Shown: one piece after another, positions 1-8,380 of the stretch
How the letters are laid out: each line of letters opens with the position of its first letter
How positions within the stretch are numbered: the first letter of the stretch is position 1
Assembly: GCA_903867225.1 (NCBI GenBank)
Contig: CAIPQN010000012.1
Location: 20,909 to 84,908, forward strand
Source of the DNA: an uncultured Pseudomonadota bacterium
GTDB lineage: Bacteria; Pseudomonadota; Gammaproteobacteria; Methylococcales; Methylomonadaceae
Length of the DNA stretch: 64,000 bases
Direction: 5' to 3'
Notes under the pieces: model-generated
The model's database searches: none
What the model was told of the DNA's origin: nothing
Seen by the model: the letters and a program-made list of their open reading frames with translations, nothing else
Program-made: the position numbers and the translations under genes

Positions 1-42
1 CATTTTTTCGATTTCAACTTCATTTTTAATAATGATACTCAT
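1..42 (-). CDS. map: Methionine aminopeptidase, N-terminal tip (partial)
   Basis: A minus-strand ATG at 42 opens a reading frame that leaves the window after 14 codons and reads MSIIIKNEVEIEKM. This matches the start of type I methionine aminopeptidases, which typically begin with a short beta segment followed by an 'IK..EIEKMR' helix. The enzyme removes the initiator methionine from nascent cytosolic proteins. Only the first 14 residues are visible, so no metal ligand can be checked. The assignment rests on this N-terminal pattern alone. About 115 bases separate it from the end of the TonB receptor gene, enough for its own promoter. Confidence 0.6.
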   Translation of the reverse strand, partial: MSIIIKNEVEIEKM

Positions 43-158
43 GGTTTCCAAATTAAAGAGTTATAGGCAATAGGCAATGATTTTAACAGGGGTATGATTA
101 AAAGTAAGTGGAATTTCAGAAAAATTACGCAGCGGCTAATGGAAAATTAGCGTAGAGT

Positions 159-2450
159 TTAAATGCTTAAACGTACTCCAATCCAACCAGCGCGTGGTGC
201 GGCAGGTGAAACAAAACGCCCATCATTATAATCTGCGCCTAACACTTCGCTCGCCTGACCATAAACGCCAAACGTGTTGTAATTCGTATCAAAAATGTTA
301 TTCACTTTGCCAAACAGCGTGAAGTTTTTGGTAATTTTATATTCGGCTGTGCCGTTGAAAACCCAATAACCTGAAAGCGGTGCAGTCATATTGCTTTCGT
401 CGCCGCGAAAAACTTGATTGCCGCTGTACATTCCGTTAATTCCCAACGACGCTTTTTTCCATAAATCGACGCTTAACGCTGCTTTGAAAATATGCGCGGG
501 AATGCTCGAAATTTTGTCGCCTTTTTGAACCGCCACAATTTCATCTGCGTTTAATGGATTTTGAATGTTAAACCCATTCAAATATTGCGCGTTCAAATAA
601 GTATAGTGAGCGTCGATGTGCCAATCATCAATCGCACTAAATAAACTCTCTTTATCAATCGACGTTCCTGCTTCAATGCCGTAACGTTGTGTTTTTCCAA
701 CGTTACTAAAATAACCTTGGCTGGCGATATTTCCCGCACGATGAAAAATAATATCGTCGTTATTTGTGGCGTGAAAAAAGCCTAAATTCCAATCCCATTT
801 GCCATTAACGAGTTCATTTAATTTGCCTCGAAAACCACCTTCCCACGTTTTGGCAACCACTTGTTGCAACGGCGGATCAGATAAAAATGAATTCGGCAAT
901 TTGCATGGCGCGTCAGGGTCGGCACAACTTAATTCCATTGGTGTGGGCGCACGCGCCGATTCAGCATAATTGCCATAAATGTTTACGTTTTTCAAAAGTT
1001 GATATGTCAAACCCGCTGACGGATTCAATCGTTCAAAAGCGTGATTCCCGTTCAAATTCTTTTCAGAATCGTTGATATATTGGTCTTTCATATCGACGCT
1101 GATGTGGTTGTAGCGTCCTGCAACTGTGGCGGCGAGTTTGTCAGTAATCGAAAATGTATCGGTTAAAAATACGCCAACCGTTTCAGTATTTGCATTTAAA
1201 CGTACTTTCGATTCATCAACATAAATACCACTTCCAACGGTTCCGCGACTTGCAGTTAATGAACCAAGTTCTGTATTTGATGCAAAATGCGTTTCCGCAT
1301 TGTCGTAACTTGCACCAACGGTTAAATTATTTTCGTGTTTGAACAAATCGCCTGTAAACGCGGTTTGCAATGTGCCGCCTTTACTTCGCATTTGGGTTGC
1401 GCTGGAGTTACGAGTCGCGCCATCAACCGAATCATCAAACGAAATTAAATCGCCATTCGTATTCATCACAGGCGTTTCGTCGCCGCATAATAACCCCGAA
1501 TCATCGTCACAAGCCGCATAATCGCTGTTGTCACCATTAAAGGTTTTCATTCGATTTTGACGAAAATAAGTATTGCCACTGACTTCAATGTTATCCGTTA
1601 CGTCATAACTGCCCGCAAGTTCAGAGAAAAACATCCGCGTAATTGTTTGGTCTGGATGGGTAAAAACAGCTTTGCGGTTTTGTGCCAAAAGTTGAATCGG
1701 TGTTGGACCATTGCCGCGCATATCGTTATCGTTCGCGCCCAACGTTAAATCGAGCGAGCCTTTATCACCGCGCCAACTTAACGTTCCGAAAGCTCTATCT
1801 GCTTTGGTGGGTGAAAAATCGCGCCAGCCTTCTTCCTCAAAATGATTGATGTCAACGAAATACCCCCACGTTCCATTATTCCAGCCCGTTGTGAGTTCTT
1901 CCGAATGTCTGCCAAATGAACCGCCATAAACTTCAACTTGATGTTTAGGCGAGGAAAAACCTGTTTTCGTTTTAATCGCAATCGCGCCACCCAGCGAATT
2001 CAAACCATAAACGGGATTTGACGAATACATTGCCATCGAATCAATCGCGCCTTGGGGAATTAAATCCCAATTCACCGTGTCGCCAAACGGTTCGTTGAAA
2101 CGCACGCCATTTACATACGTTGAAAGCCCTTGCGGCAAACCCATCAACGGCGAAGCCACGAAACCACGATAATGAATGTCAGGTTGCAACGGATTATTTT
2201 GCGCTTCATTGACGTGAACGCTGCCCAAATAACGATTGATATATTCCGAAAGTGAAATCGTTTGGGCTTTGTCGAGTTGGTCGCCCGAAACCGTTTGCAC
2301 GGGCGTTGGTAATTTATCGGCATCAATACTCCCACCAAGTGGCGAAACACCAACGATATTCATAATGCCTAAGTCTTGTGGTTTGTCTTCGGCGAAAACT
2401 GATTGCGAAATCGTTAAAATAAAAACACCGTAAATAATTATTTTTTTCAT
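159..2450 (-). CDS. TonB-dependent outer-membrane receptor
   Basis: This is an outer-membrane receptor of about 763 residues that would import a scarce ligand using TonB/ExbBD energy. I chose the ATG at 2450 because it starts a classical signal peptide (MKKIIIYGVF... cleaved near VFA-ED); an in-frame start at 2495 would lie inside a terminator hairpin. A plug domain follows, with the 'YRGF' and 'YVNGVRFNEPFGD' segments and 'GLNSLGGAI', then a 22-strand-type barrel ending in the aromatic-hydrophobic C-terminus GVRLSI. A loop near the middle is rich in Asp and Cys (DYAACDDDSGLLCGD), possibly a disulfide-bonded surface loop. No neighbouring gene reveals the ligand. It is one of the large group of receptors loosely annotated as siderophore, metal or organic-ligand receptors; I would not name a substrate. 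Confidence 0.85.
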   Translation of the reverse strand: MKKIIIYGVFILTISQSVFAEDKPQDLGIMNIVGVSPLGGSIDADKLPTPVQTVSGDQLDKAQTISLSEYINRYLGSVHVNEAQNNPLQPDIHYRGFVASPLMGLPQGLSTYVNGVRFNEPFGDTVNWDLIPQGAIDSMAMYSSNPVYGLNSLGGAIAIKTKTGFSSPKHQVEVYGGSFGRHSEELTTGWNNGTWGYFVDINHFEEEGWRDFSPTKADRAFGTLSWRGDKGSLDLTLGANDNDMRGNGPTPIQLLAQNRKAVFTHPDQTITRMFFSELAGSYDVTDNIEVSGNTYFRQNRMKTFNGDNSDYAACDDDSGLLCGDETPVMNTNGDLISFDDSVDGATRNSSATQMRSKGGTLQTAFTGDLFKHENNLTVGASYDNAETHFASNTELGSLTASRGTVGSGIYVDESKVRLNANTETVGVFLTDTFSITDKLAATVAGRYNHISVDMKDQYINDSEKNLNGNHAFERLNPSAGLTYQLLKNVNIYGNYAESARAPTPMELSCADPDAPCKLPNSFLSDPPLQQVVAKTWEGGFRGKLNELVNGKWDWNLGFFHATNNDDIIFHRAGNIASQGYFSNVGKTQRYGIEAGTSIDKESLFSAIDDWHIDAHYTYLNAQYLNGFNIQNPLNADEIVAVQKGDKISSIPAHIFKAALSVDLWKKASLGINGMYSGNQVFRGDESNMTAPLSGYWVFNGTAEYKITKNFTLFGKVNNIFDTNYNTFGVYGQASEVLGADYNDGRFVSPAAPRAGWIGVRLSI

Positions 2451-2469
2451 AAATAAAAACTCTCTAAAC

Positions 2470-2500
2470 AAAAAAACCACGATGCTTTTCAACATCGTGG
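2470..2500 (-). terminator. Rho-independent terminator between the R-M genes and the TonB gene
   Basis: On the minus strand an 8-bp perfect stem (CCACGATG / CATCGTGG, loop TTGAAAAG) is followed directly by seven T. It sits about 100 bases after the methyltransferase stop and only 20 bases before the TonB receptor ATG. It most simply ends the R-M transcript, but no promoter fits between it and the receptor start. Confidence 0.8.
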
Positions 2501-2600
2501 CAAAAATGAAGAACCTATAAACTGGTGCTAATTTTAAAATTGATTAAAGTAAAAACCTATAGGAATTTTTCCTGATTTTTAAATTTACACGCTAATTTGA

Positions 2601-3581
2601 TTAAATCATGTCGTTGAAAATGATTTTCGCTAGTTGTTTTGCAAATTCGACAGGAACAGCATTGCCAACCATTTTATAACCATCGGTAATATAACGATAT
2701 TTGAAAACAAAATCATCTGGAAATGTTTGTATTTTAGCGCATTCACGAACCGTTAAACGTCGATACAAATTTTCTTGACCTCGTACAAAAATACGTTTGT
2801 CTTGTTCAATGAATTCCATTTTTGGAGCTTGAGGATGAATGGGTGCGTGTCGCCCGCCTGCTTGTATTGTAAAAGAAGGTTCGTCCCAACTACGAACTCG
2901 GTTTCGTGACATATAAATACTTGAAAATCCCCCCGTCATATATTCATGATTTGGAAACGCTAAATTCGCATCACCATTCGTCATGTTTTTATCTAATGCA
3001 GGTTTTGATGAAGGCAAATTAGAAATCACATCTTTTAATACCAATTTTGGTGTAATTTTTTCAGGAGATTGAAATGTTTTACCAAGATAATTTGCATAAC
3101 CGACGATAATGACGCGTTTTCTATCTTGTGGCACACCAAAATCATTGGCATTTAACAAAAAATAAGAAACGTTATAATCAAGTGCGGTGAAATCAGCGAG
3201 TATTTTTTGGAAGGCAATTTGATGTTTAGGCAACAAAATTCCCGCTACGTTTTCTGCAAGAAAAAATTTTGGTTTTTTACTTTTTATAAGTCGAATGTAA
3301 TCAAAAAATAATTGCCCACGTTTGTCATCAATTCCACGTCCTGCACCCGCTTCACTCCAACTTTGACAAGGTGGCCCGCCGATAATGCCTACGCAATCTG
3401 GAATTTCATTAGCCTTTATTTCAGTAATTGAACGTTTATCTAATGTGGTTTTTGGGTGATTATGTTCGTAAGTTTCCCAAATAGTTGAATCAAATTCATT
3501 TGCCCAAATCACATTAAATCCAGCTTGCTTAAAACCTAAATCTAAACCACCCGCGCCACTAAAAAAAGAAACAATGTTCAT
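2601..3581 (-). CDS. DNA cytosine-5 methyltransferase, HaeIII/NgoPII-like (predicted GGCC)
   Basis: This type II modification enzyme transfers a methyl group from SAM to C5 of cytosine and protects host DNA from its partner nuclease. In the frame from 3581 it shows motif I FSGAGGLDLG (residues 7-16), motif IV GGPPCQSWSE with catalytic Cys72, motif VI AENV, motif VIII (QDRKR) and motif X (GNAVPV) at the C-terminus. The variable region contains MSRNRVR.W.EPSFTIQAGGR and HPQAP, very like M.HaeIII as I remember it, which predicts GGCC specificity. The start at 3581 follows immediately after the nuclease stop and matches the family N-terminus better than the upstream in-frame ATG at 3593. At about 326 residues its length fits M.HaeIII (330). 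Specificity is inferred from resemblance, not proved. Confidence 0.9.
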   Translation of the reverse strand: MNIVSFFSGAGGLDLGFKQAGFNVIWANEFDSTIWETYEHNHPKTTLDKRSITEIKANEIPDCVGIIGGPPCQSWSEAGAGRGIDDKRGQLFFDYIRLIKSKKPKFFLAENVAGILLPKHQIAFQKILADFTALDYNVSYFLLNANDFGVPQDRKRVIIVGYANYLGKTFQSPEKITPKLVLKDVISNLPSSKPALDKNMTNGDANLAFPNHEYMTGGFSSIYMSRNRVRSWDEPSFTIQAGGRHAPIHPQAPKMEFIEQDKRIFVRGQENLYRRLTVRECAKIQTFPDDFVFKYRYITDGYKMVGNAVPVEFAKQLAKIIFNDMI

Positions 3582-3582
3582 A

Positions 3583-4434
3583 TTATCGTGCATAAGTCAG
3601 CAATTTAGCCTCTAGCAAATTAGCTGGATTATTTGGTGATTTGATTTTTATGTTAGTGATTGAAAAAAAATCACTTTGCAAATTTTCGAGCCGCTCTTTG
3701 TCTTCGTCAGGAAAACGCTCATATTTTTCACTCAATACAATCGCATGAACCGTAAAATCATGTTGTGCCTCAATAGTTGCAACATAATTAAATACTTTGA
3801 TCGGATTCTCTATGTGCCACATACCACGCACCCGCAAATCGGTAATGCCTAACGGATCAACCTTTTTAACTTTAGCCAATTCATTGGTTTCGATAAATTC
3901 TACATCTGGAATCTCTTGGATACCTTGTGAAATTTTATCGGCGATACGTTGATAAATTCCCCGTTCTGCCGCATAACAATCACCATAAATCAGCCATAAT
4001 GCTTTCAATTTATCGGTATTTTTAGGTGAAACGCCTATCGCGTAAATAATGTCTTTCTCTATCCAGTCGCTACTTTCACAATTTCGACACGCCTCAGTAA
4101 TACGCGAATCATCACGATAAAGTTTATCTTTTGGGTAGGAACTGTTTAGAGCAATTACCGAACTTAAACCTTCGATTTTTTTAACTTCAATCGCATCGCC
4201 ATTTCTAATAATGGCATCAGGCGGATTATTTTGATTACCCAAATAAGAAAAAAACTCTCCGTGAATGACATCGTTTTTTTCATTGATTGAATGACAAAAT
4301 ACATCTTTCACATAATGCTCTAACGCATCCCCCATTTTATTTGCGCGATTAGAGCCTTTGTAGTGCGACACCAAATCGACTATTGGATTTTCAATAATGT
4401 TGATTAGGGCAATAAGTAAATTTGTTTTTTTCAT
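3583..4434 (-). CDS. Type II restriction endonuclease, NgoPII family (predicted GGCC)
   Basis: This 283-residue protein is placed just upstream of, and coupled to, the cytosine methyltransferase, the normal arrangement of a restriction-modification pair. The N-terminal stretch HYKGSNRANKMGDALEHYVKDVF resembles the NgoPII endonuclease family, whose members cut GGCC. A PD-(D/E)xK nuclease core is visible: P72-D73 (PPDAI) and E83-V-K85 (AIEVKK). Residues near 116-119 (CRNC) might be structural. No controller (C) protein gene accompanies the pair, and no clear Shine-Dalgarno sequence precedes the ATG, which could keep nuclease expression low. The gene looks AT-rich relative to neighbours, as is common for transferred R-M systems. 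Family membership is from pattern memory; function follows from the partner gene. Confidence 0.75.
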   Translation of the reverse strand: MKKTNLLIALINIIENPIVDLVSHYKGSNRANKMGDALEHYVKDVFCHSINEKNDVIHGEFFSYLGNQNNPPDAIIRNGDAIEVKKIEGLSSVIALNSSYPKDKLYRDDSRITEACRNCESSDWIEKDIIYAIGVSPKNTDKLKALWLIYGDCYAAERGIYQRIADKISQGIQEIPDVEFIETNELAKVKKVDPLGITDLRVRGMWHIENPIKVFNYVATIEAQHDFTVHAIVLSEKYERFPDEDKERLENLQSDFFSITNIKIKSPNNPANLLEAKLLTYAR

Positions 4435-4513
4435 TTAAATTTTAAAAATACGAGAGTTTAAAATGGAAAACTTGTACGAATTCCGTTGTGTTTAATTAGC
4501 AGTTTAACAGGAT

Positions 4514-5158
4514 TTATTTCGTCAAATTCAACAACAACGCAATATGCGCCAATTCTGCGCCCGAATTTACATTTAACTTGGTGCGAATGTTCGTGCCGTA
4601 ATTCGCGGCAGTTTTATAACTTATACACAATTTTTCAGAAATATCGTGAGCGGTTAAACCTTTTGCCAATAACAAAAACACATCAAATTCGCGTGGTGAA
4701 AAGTCATCAACAATCGTTTGATAATCCATTGAATCTGGCGAATTTTCAACGTCATCAATCAAATTCGGTTCAACGTAGATTTCACCGTTTGCAACTTTTT
4801 TAATCGCTGTGATTAACACGTCAGGATGCGCGTGTTTGCAAATGTAACCTTTTGCGCCCGCATTCATGGCGCGTTGCACATACACTTTTTCATGATGTAC
4901 GCTGAACACAATAACTTTTGCTTCTTCGTGTCGTAAAATCAAACGGCGCGTGGTTTCTAAACCACCGATTCCCGCCATTGATAAGTCCATGACAATTACG
5001 TTAGGTTTTAAATCCGCATAAAGTTGTAACGCTTGTTCACCGCGTTCCGCTTCCGCAATGACCTCGATATTTTCTTCGGTAGCAAGCAATAAACGAAAAC
5101 CCGCCCGAACTATCGCGTGGTCATCGACGAGAATCACGGTTATTTTTTTTGAATTCAT
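4514..5158 (-). CDS. NarL/FixJ-type response regulator
   Basis: This is a 214-residue DNA-binding response regulator. The receiver domain (about 5-122) has the acidic pair in VDDHA, a phosphoacceptor Asp in VIVMDLSMAG, and the conserved Lys in YICKHAHPD. A LuxR/GerE-type helix-turn-helix occupies about 150-210 (FSPREFDVFLLLAKGLTAHDISEKL...TAANYGTNIRTKL). The overall form is that of UvrY/NarL family members. Its start overlaps the last codon of the sensor kinase gene by four bases (ATGA), so translation of the two is coupled and they form a cognate pair. It is the last gene of a three-gene operon with the kinase and the XRE-DHp protein. The regulated genes cannot be told from sequence. Confidence 0.9.
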   Translation of the reverse strand: MNSKKITVILVDDHAIVRAGFRLLLATEENIEVIAEAERGEQALQLYADLKPNVIVMDLSMAGIGGLETTRRLILRHEEAKVIVFSVHHEKVYVQRAMNAGAKGYICKHAHPDVLITAIKKVANGEIYVEPNLIDDVENSPDSMDYQTIVDDFSPREFDVFLLLAKGLTAHDISEKLCISYKTAANYGTNIRTKLNVNSGAELAHIALLLNLTK

Positions 5159-6471
5159 AAAGGAATTTTGGCGCGAATTGTCATGCCTTTTTGAGGCTGT
5201 GTTTCAATTAAAAAATCACCGCCCAAACTGCATACACGCTCGCGCATACTCAATAGACCAAATCCATTTTTGATAGTTTGTGCGTCACAACCTTGTCCGT
5301 CATCGGTGATTTGCAGCAATAAAAAGTTATTTTCATCGAGCGTTAAATTTATAAAAGCCTGATTAGCGTTAGCATGTCGAACAATGTTTGTTAAGCCTTC
5401 TTGCACCATCCTAAAAATATGAATACTTATTTTTTCCGATAACATTTCACAGTCTTTATCACATTCAAATCCGATTTTTAAATGTGAATAACGTTGTTGC
5501 CAATGTGAAATCAAATCTTCAAGAGCAGCTTTTAAACCCAATTCGGTCAAACACACGGGATGTAATTGCTGCATCATTGAACGCACGACGCACATTAAAT
5601 GATCGCAAATCTGAATAATAGAATCAGTGCTTTGTTTTATGAGTAAATTTTGTGACTTTTCAGCGCGTGAAATTGTGACCGTCATAACTTTAATTGCGGT
5701 CAATGATTGTCCCAATTCATCGTGCAATTCTTGCGCGAGGTGTTGACGTTCTTGTTCTTGAATCGCTAAATTATGTTGTGTGAGTGCGAGATTTTCTTGC
5801 TGTGCCGCATTTAGTTTTTCGAGTGTAAGATTAATTGCGCCTGCAATTTGATTCATTTCAACACTAGAAAAATAGGGCAAAGGTTGTTGAAAATGACCTA
5901 ATTCAACGCGCTCTAACCCTTGTACAATCACTAAAATTGCTTTTAAGACGCGATTAAAAACCAACTGAATCACAATAAAAATCGACACAATCAGCAAAAA
6001 TAACAATCCAAAAAATGCCAAACTTTCTTGCCAAACTTCACGAATTTCATTTAACGGATTGGCTTCAATCGATACGATAAGTTGTTGTCCATCATCAGTT
6101 ATCAAAGCACGTTCTATTTTAATGGGTGAACTCGCCACTAAATTGACAAACCATTTAGGCGGATTAGAGTGGATTTTGGGAATGGCGGATTGTGAAACAT
6201 TTAACACATTTCCAGACGGCTCTTTGAGCTGAATGCGTAAATGACGCGTTTCTTTTAACGCATTAAGTTGGGCGAGCCATTCTGTGCGGGCGTTGGTTTG
6301 TGTGAGATTAAAAGCGATAAGTTGAACGGCTAAATGAATCGATGAATTCATTTCATCTTGTACGGCGCGTTTAGCTTGCCAAAGTGTAATTGTTCCGCCA
6401 ATGATGAAAATACAGCATGCTAAAAATAAAATACGGATATTGATTTGATAACGCAAAGTCGTTTTTTTCAT
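5155..6471 (-). CDS. Membrane sensor histidine kinase, NarX-like (HisKA_3)
   Basis: This 438-residue inner-membrane kinase should phosphorylate the overlapping NarL-type regulator. TM1 lies at about 14-31 and TM2 at about 151-172, enclosing a periplasmic sensor domain of roughly 120 residues. A HAMP-like segment follows, then a HisKA_3 dimerisation helix with the phosphoacceptor His250 in QELHDELGQS, the signature of the NarX/DegS class. The ATPase domain has the N-box region (QEGLTNIVRHANA), G1 (TDDGQGCD) and G2 (NGFGLLSMRERV). The periplasmic domain is not one I recognise, so the signal is unknown. It begins 30 bases after the XRE-DHp gene, in the same operon. Confidence 0.9.
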   Translation of the reverse strand: MKKTTLRYQINIRILFLACCIFIIGGTITLWQAKRAVQDEMNSSIHLAVQLIAFNLTQTNARTEWLAQLNALKETRHLRIQLKEPSGNVLNVSQSAIPKIHSNPPKWFVNLVASSPIKIERALITDDGQQLIVSIEANPLNEIREVWQESLAFFGLLFLLIVSIFIVIQLVFNRVLKAILVIVQGLERVELGHFQQPLPYFSSVEMNQIAGAINLTLEKLNAAQQENLALTQHNLAIQEQERQHLAQELHDELGQSLTAIKVMTVTISRAEKSQNLLIKQSTDSIIQICDHLMCVVRSMMQQLHPVCLTELGLKAALEDLISHWQQRYSHLKIGFECDKDCEMLSEKISIHIFRMVQEGLTNIVRHANANQAFINLTLDENNFLLLQITDDGQGCDAQTIKNGFGLLSMRERVCSLGGDFLIETQPQKGMTIRAKIPL

Positions 6472-6500
6472 TGAAATGAACGTCGAATCTAAAAAATTGA

Positions 6501-7271
6501 TTAACGACTAATTAAAAACCTAATTTTTTCAATTAACTCCACGGCACGTTGTCCAGCCGCTGCAATTTCTTTTGTATTTCGTTCTAATTCTGATTTTGAC
6601 GCTTCATTTGTGATGTCATTAAAAATAAAATTATTTATTTCGTTGTAACCCAACATACACGCCAAAGTTTCGTTGAAATCATGAGTAATATCTTCTGTTA
6701 ATTGCCCAATGTTTTCTAAATCACTCAGCTTTGCTTTTTCTTGTAATGTTTTGGCTGTTAATTTTGCATTTGCAAGAGCTAATTCACCGTCTTTTTGTTC
6801 TTTTTCAATTAATTGGAAAATCAATTCTGAGTTCGTTAAAATTAAATCTAACGACTGTTTTTCTTTTTCTGTGTTTTCAACGGACAGTTTTTGAATATCT
6901 TGCTTGAGTTTTTCATGGGCATTTTTATCGTTGATGACACTCCGCAAAATGCTAACAATGTCATCTTCGGATTGCTTTGTTTTTGATGGTGTTGCTTTAC
7001 TTTCATCGGTTCCGATTGGCAATAAATCTGCTAACGCTGGCATGATTTCAGTCGGGTGTACTTTTAATACTTTGGATAAGCGTAAAACAGCATCGATATT
7101 CAAAGGCACACGTCCTAACAAATACGCGTTAAACGCGGCTTGTGTTTTCCAATTACATAACTTCGATACTTTTTCTTGTGTTAAATCCAACTCTTTTTTC
7201 TTGGCATTCCAAATTAATTGTAATTGTTCAGCAGCCATCATTTGGGCATAGGATAAATTTAATTTTTTCAT
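6501..7271 (-). CDS. XRE-type HTH protein fused to a histidine-kinase-like DHp helix, no ATPase domain
   Basis: This 256-residue protein has an N-terminal XRE/Cro-type helix-turn-helix (about 15-80; LTQEKVSKLCNW...FNAYLLGRVPLNIDAVLRLSKVLKV). A linker and a long coiled coil (about 100-185) follow. The C-terminal segment (186-256) reads LENIGQLTEDITHDFNETL...AAAGQRAVELIEKIRFLISR, which matches the dimerisation/phosphoacceptor region of hybrid histidine kinases (compare the kinase at 51792, MDSIGKMTSGIAHDFNNIV). The H-box histidine (His197) is kept, but the protein stops right after the second DHp helix and only 30 bases separate it from the next gene, so no ATPase domain is encoded. It may be a DNA-binding protein that receives phosphate from, or dimerises with, another kinase; it could also use the DHp only for dimerisation. 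It heads the operon with a NarX-like kinase and NarL-like regulator. Confidence 0.75.
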   Translation of the reverse strand: MKKLNLSYAQMMAAEQLQLIWNAKKKELDLTQEKVSKLCNWKTQAAFNAYLLGRVPLNIDAVLRLSKVLKVHPTEIMPALADLLPIGTDESKATPSKTKQSEDDIVSILRSVINDKNAHEKLKQDIQKLSVENTEKEKQSLDLILTNSELIFQLIEKEQKDGELALANAKLTAKTLQEKAKLSDLENIGQLTEDITHDFNETLACMLGYNEINNFIFNDITNEASKSELERNTKEIAAAGQRAVELIEKIRFLISR

Positions 7272-7302
7272 AGTTTTGAGTTCTCATAAAAATAATATCG
7301 CC

Positions 7303-7326
7303 ATTATAGTTACAAATTGTATGTAA
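7303..7326 (-). promoter_or_regulatory. Candidate promoter -10 and overlapping dyad upstream of the XRE-DHp operon
   Basis: On the minus strand TATAAT (7303-7308) lies 31 bases before the ATG at 7271. Directly upstream, in the -35/-10 spacer, is TTACA-N7-TGTAA (7310-7326), which contains the near-perfect dyad TACAA-W-TTGTA (7311-7321). An XRE-type repressor binding here would block its own promoter. No good -35 hexamer is visible, so the promoter call is tentative. Confidence 0.45.
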
Positions 7327-7438
7327 GAGTATTTCTACCGATTGTTAGATAATCCGTATCTAAATCCAACATTGGTAATAAATCGCAGTTCAAATTAGAA
7401 TAGCCACCACTTACGCCTTTAAATTCAACGGATTTTTA

Positions 7439-8347
7439 ATGACAGACTATAAATTAACCCATTTAAAACAACTCGAAGCCGAAAGTATTCACATTATTCG
7501 TGAAGTCGCGGCGGAGTTTGAAAAACCTGTAATGTTGTATTCGATTGGTAAAGATTCAGCCGTGATGCTGCATTTAACCATGAAAGCGTTTTACCCCGCA
7601 CCACCGCCATTCCCGATGATGCACATTGACACGACGTGGAAATTCAAGGAGATGATTGCCTTCCGTGATGAAATGGTAAAAAAACTCGGTTTAGATTTAA
7701 TCGTTCATATCAATCAAGAAGGCGTTGAGCAGGGCATTGGACCTTTTACACATGGCAGTAAAAAACATACTGATGTGATGAAAACCGACGGTTTAAAACA
7801 AGGTTTAAACAAATATCAATTTGATGCGGCATTCGGTGGCGCGAGACGTGATGAAGAAAAATCGCGTGCTAAAGAACGTGTTTATTCATTCCGCGACAAA
7901 AATCACCGTTGGGATCCCAAAAATCAACGTCCTGAACTTTGGAATATCTACAACGGCAAAATCGATAAAGGCGAAAGCATTCGCGTGTTTCCGTTGTCGA
8001 ATTGGACGGAGTTGGATATTTGGCAATATATTCATTTGGAACAAATTCCGATTGTGCCGCTGTATTTCGCCAAAGAGCGTCCTGTTGTGGAACGTGATGG
8101 GATGTTGATTATGGTAGACGATGACCGTATGCCAATTGGCGAACATGAAAAAGTCGAAATGAAAAAAGTGCGTTTTCGGACGCTGGGCTGTTATCCATTA
8201 ACGGGTGCGGTCGAATCGGAAGCGACGACGTTACCTGAAATTATTCAAGAAATGCTTTTGACCACGACTTCTGAACGGCAAGGACGTTTAATTGACCACG
8301 ATCAAGCAGGTTCGATGGAACAGAAAAAACGCGAAGGCTACTTCTAA
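7439..8347 (+). CDS. cysD: Sulfate adenylyltransferase subunit 2
   Basis: CysD is the catalytic subunit of ATP sulfurylase, making adenosine 5'-phosphosulfate (APS) from ATP and sulfate in assimilatory sulfate reduction. The 302-residue length is that of E. coli CysD. The PP-loop is seen as [13 protein letters not shown] near residues 35-47, followed by the family blocks [22 protein letters not shown] and the C-terminal E.....EYF-type end (KKREGYF). It is followed after 33 bases by cysN, its GTPase partner. There is no cysH, cysI or cysJ in the window. The ATG at 7439 is the only sensible start. Confidence 0.95.
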   Translation: MTDYKLTHLKQLEAESIHIIREVAAEFEKPVMLYSIGKDSAVMLHLTMKAFYPAPPPFPMMHIDTTWKFKEMIAFRDEMVKKLGLDLIVHINQEGVEQGIGPFTHGSKKHTDVMKTDGLKQGLNKYQFDAAFGGARRDEEKSRAKERVYSFRDKNHRWDPKNQRPELWNIYNGKIDKGESIRVFPLSNWTELDIWQYIHLEQIPIVPLYFAKERPVVERDGMLIMVDDDRMPIGEHEKVEMKKVRFRTLGCYPLTGAVESEATTLPEIIQEMLLTTTSERQGRLIDHDQAGSMEQKKREGYF

Positions 8348-8380
8348 AATCTTATCAACAGTCATTTCAGAGAATAAAAA

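Noticed and set aside
6501..7271. XRE protein as controller (C) protein of the restriction system
   Set aside because: It is over 2 kb away, is much longer than C proteins, and belongs to the operon with the kinase and regulator.
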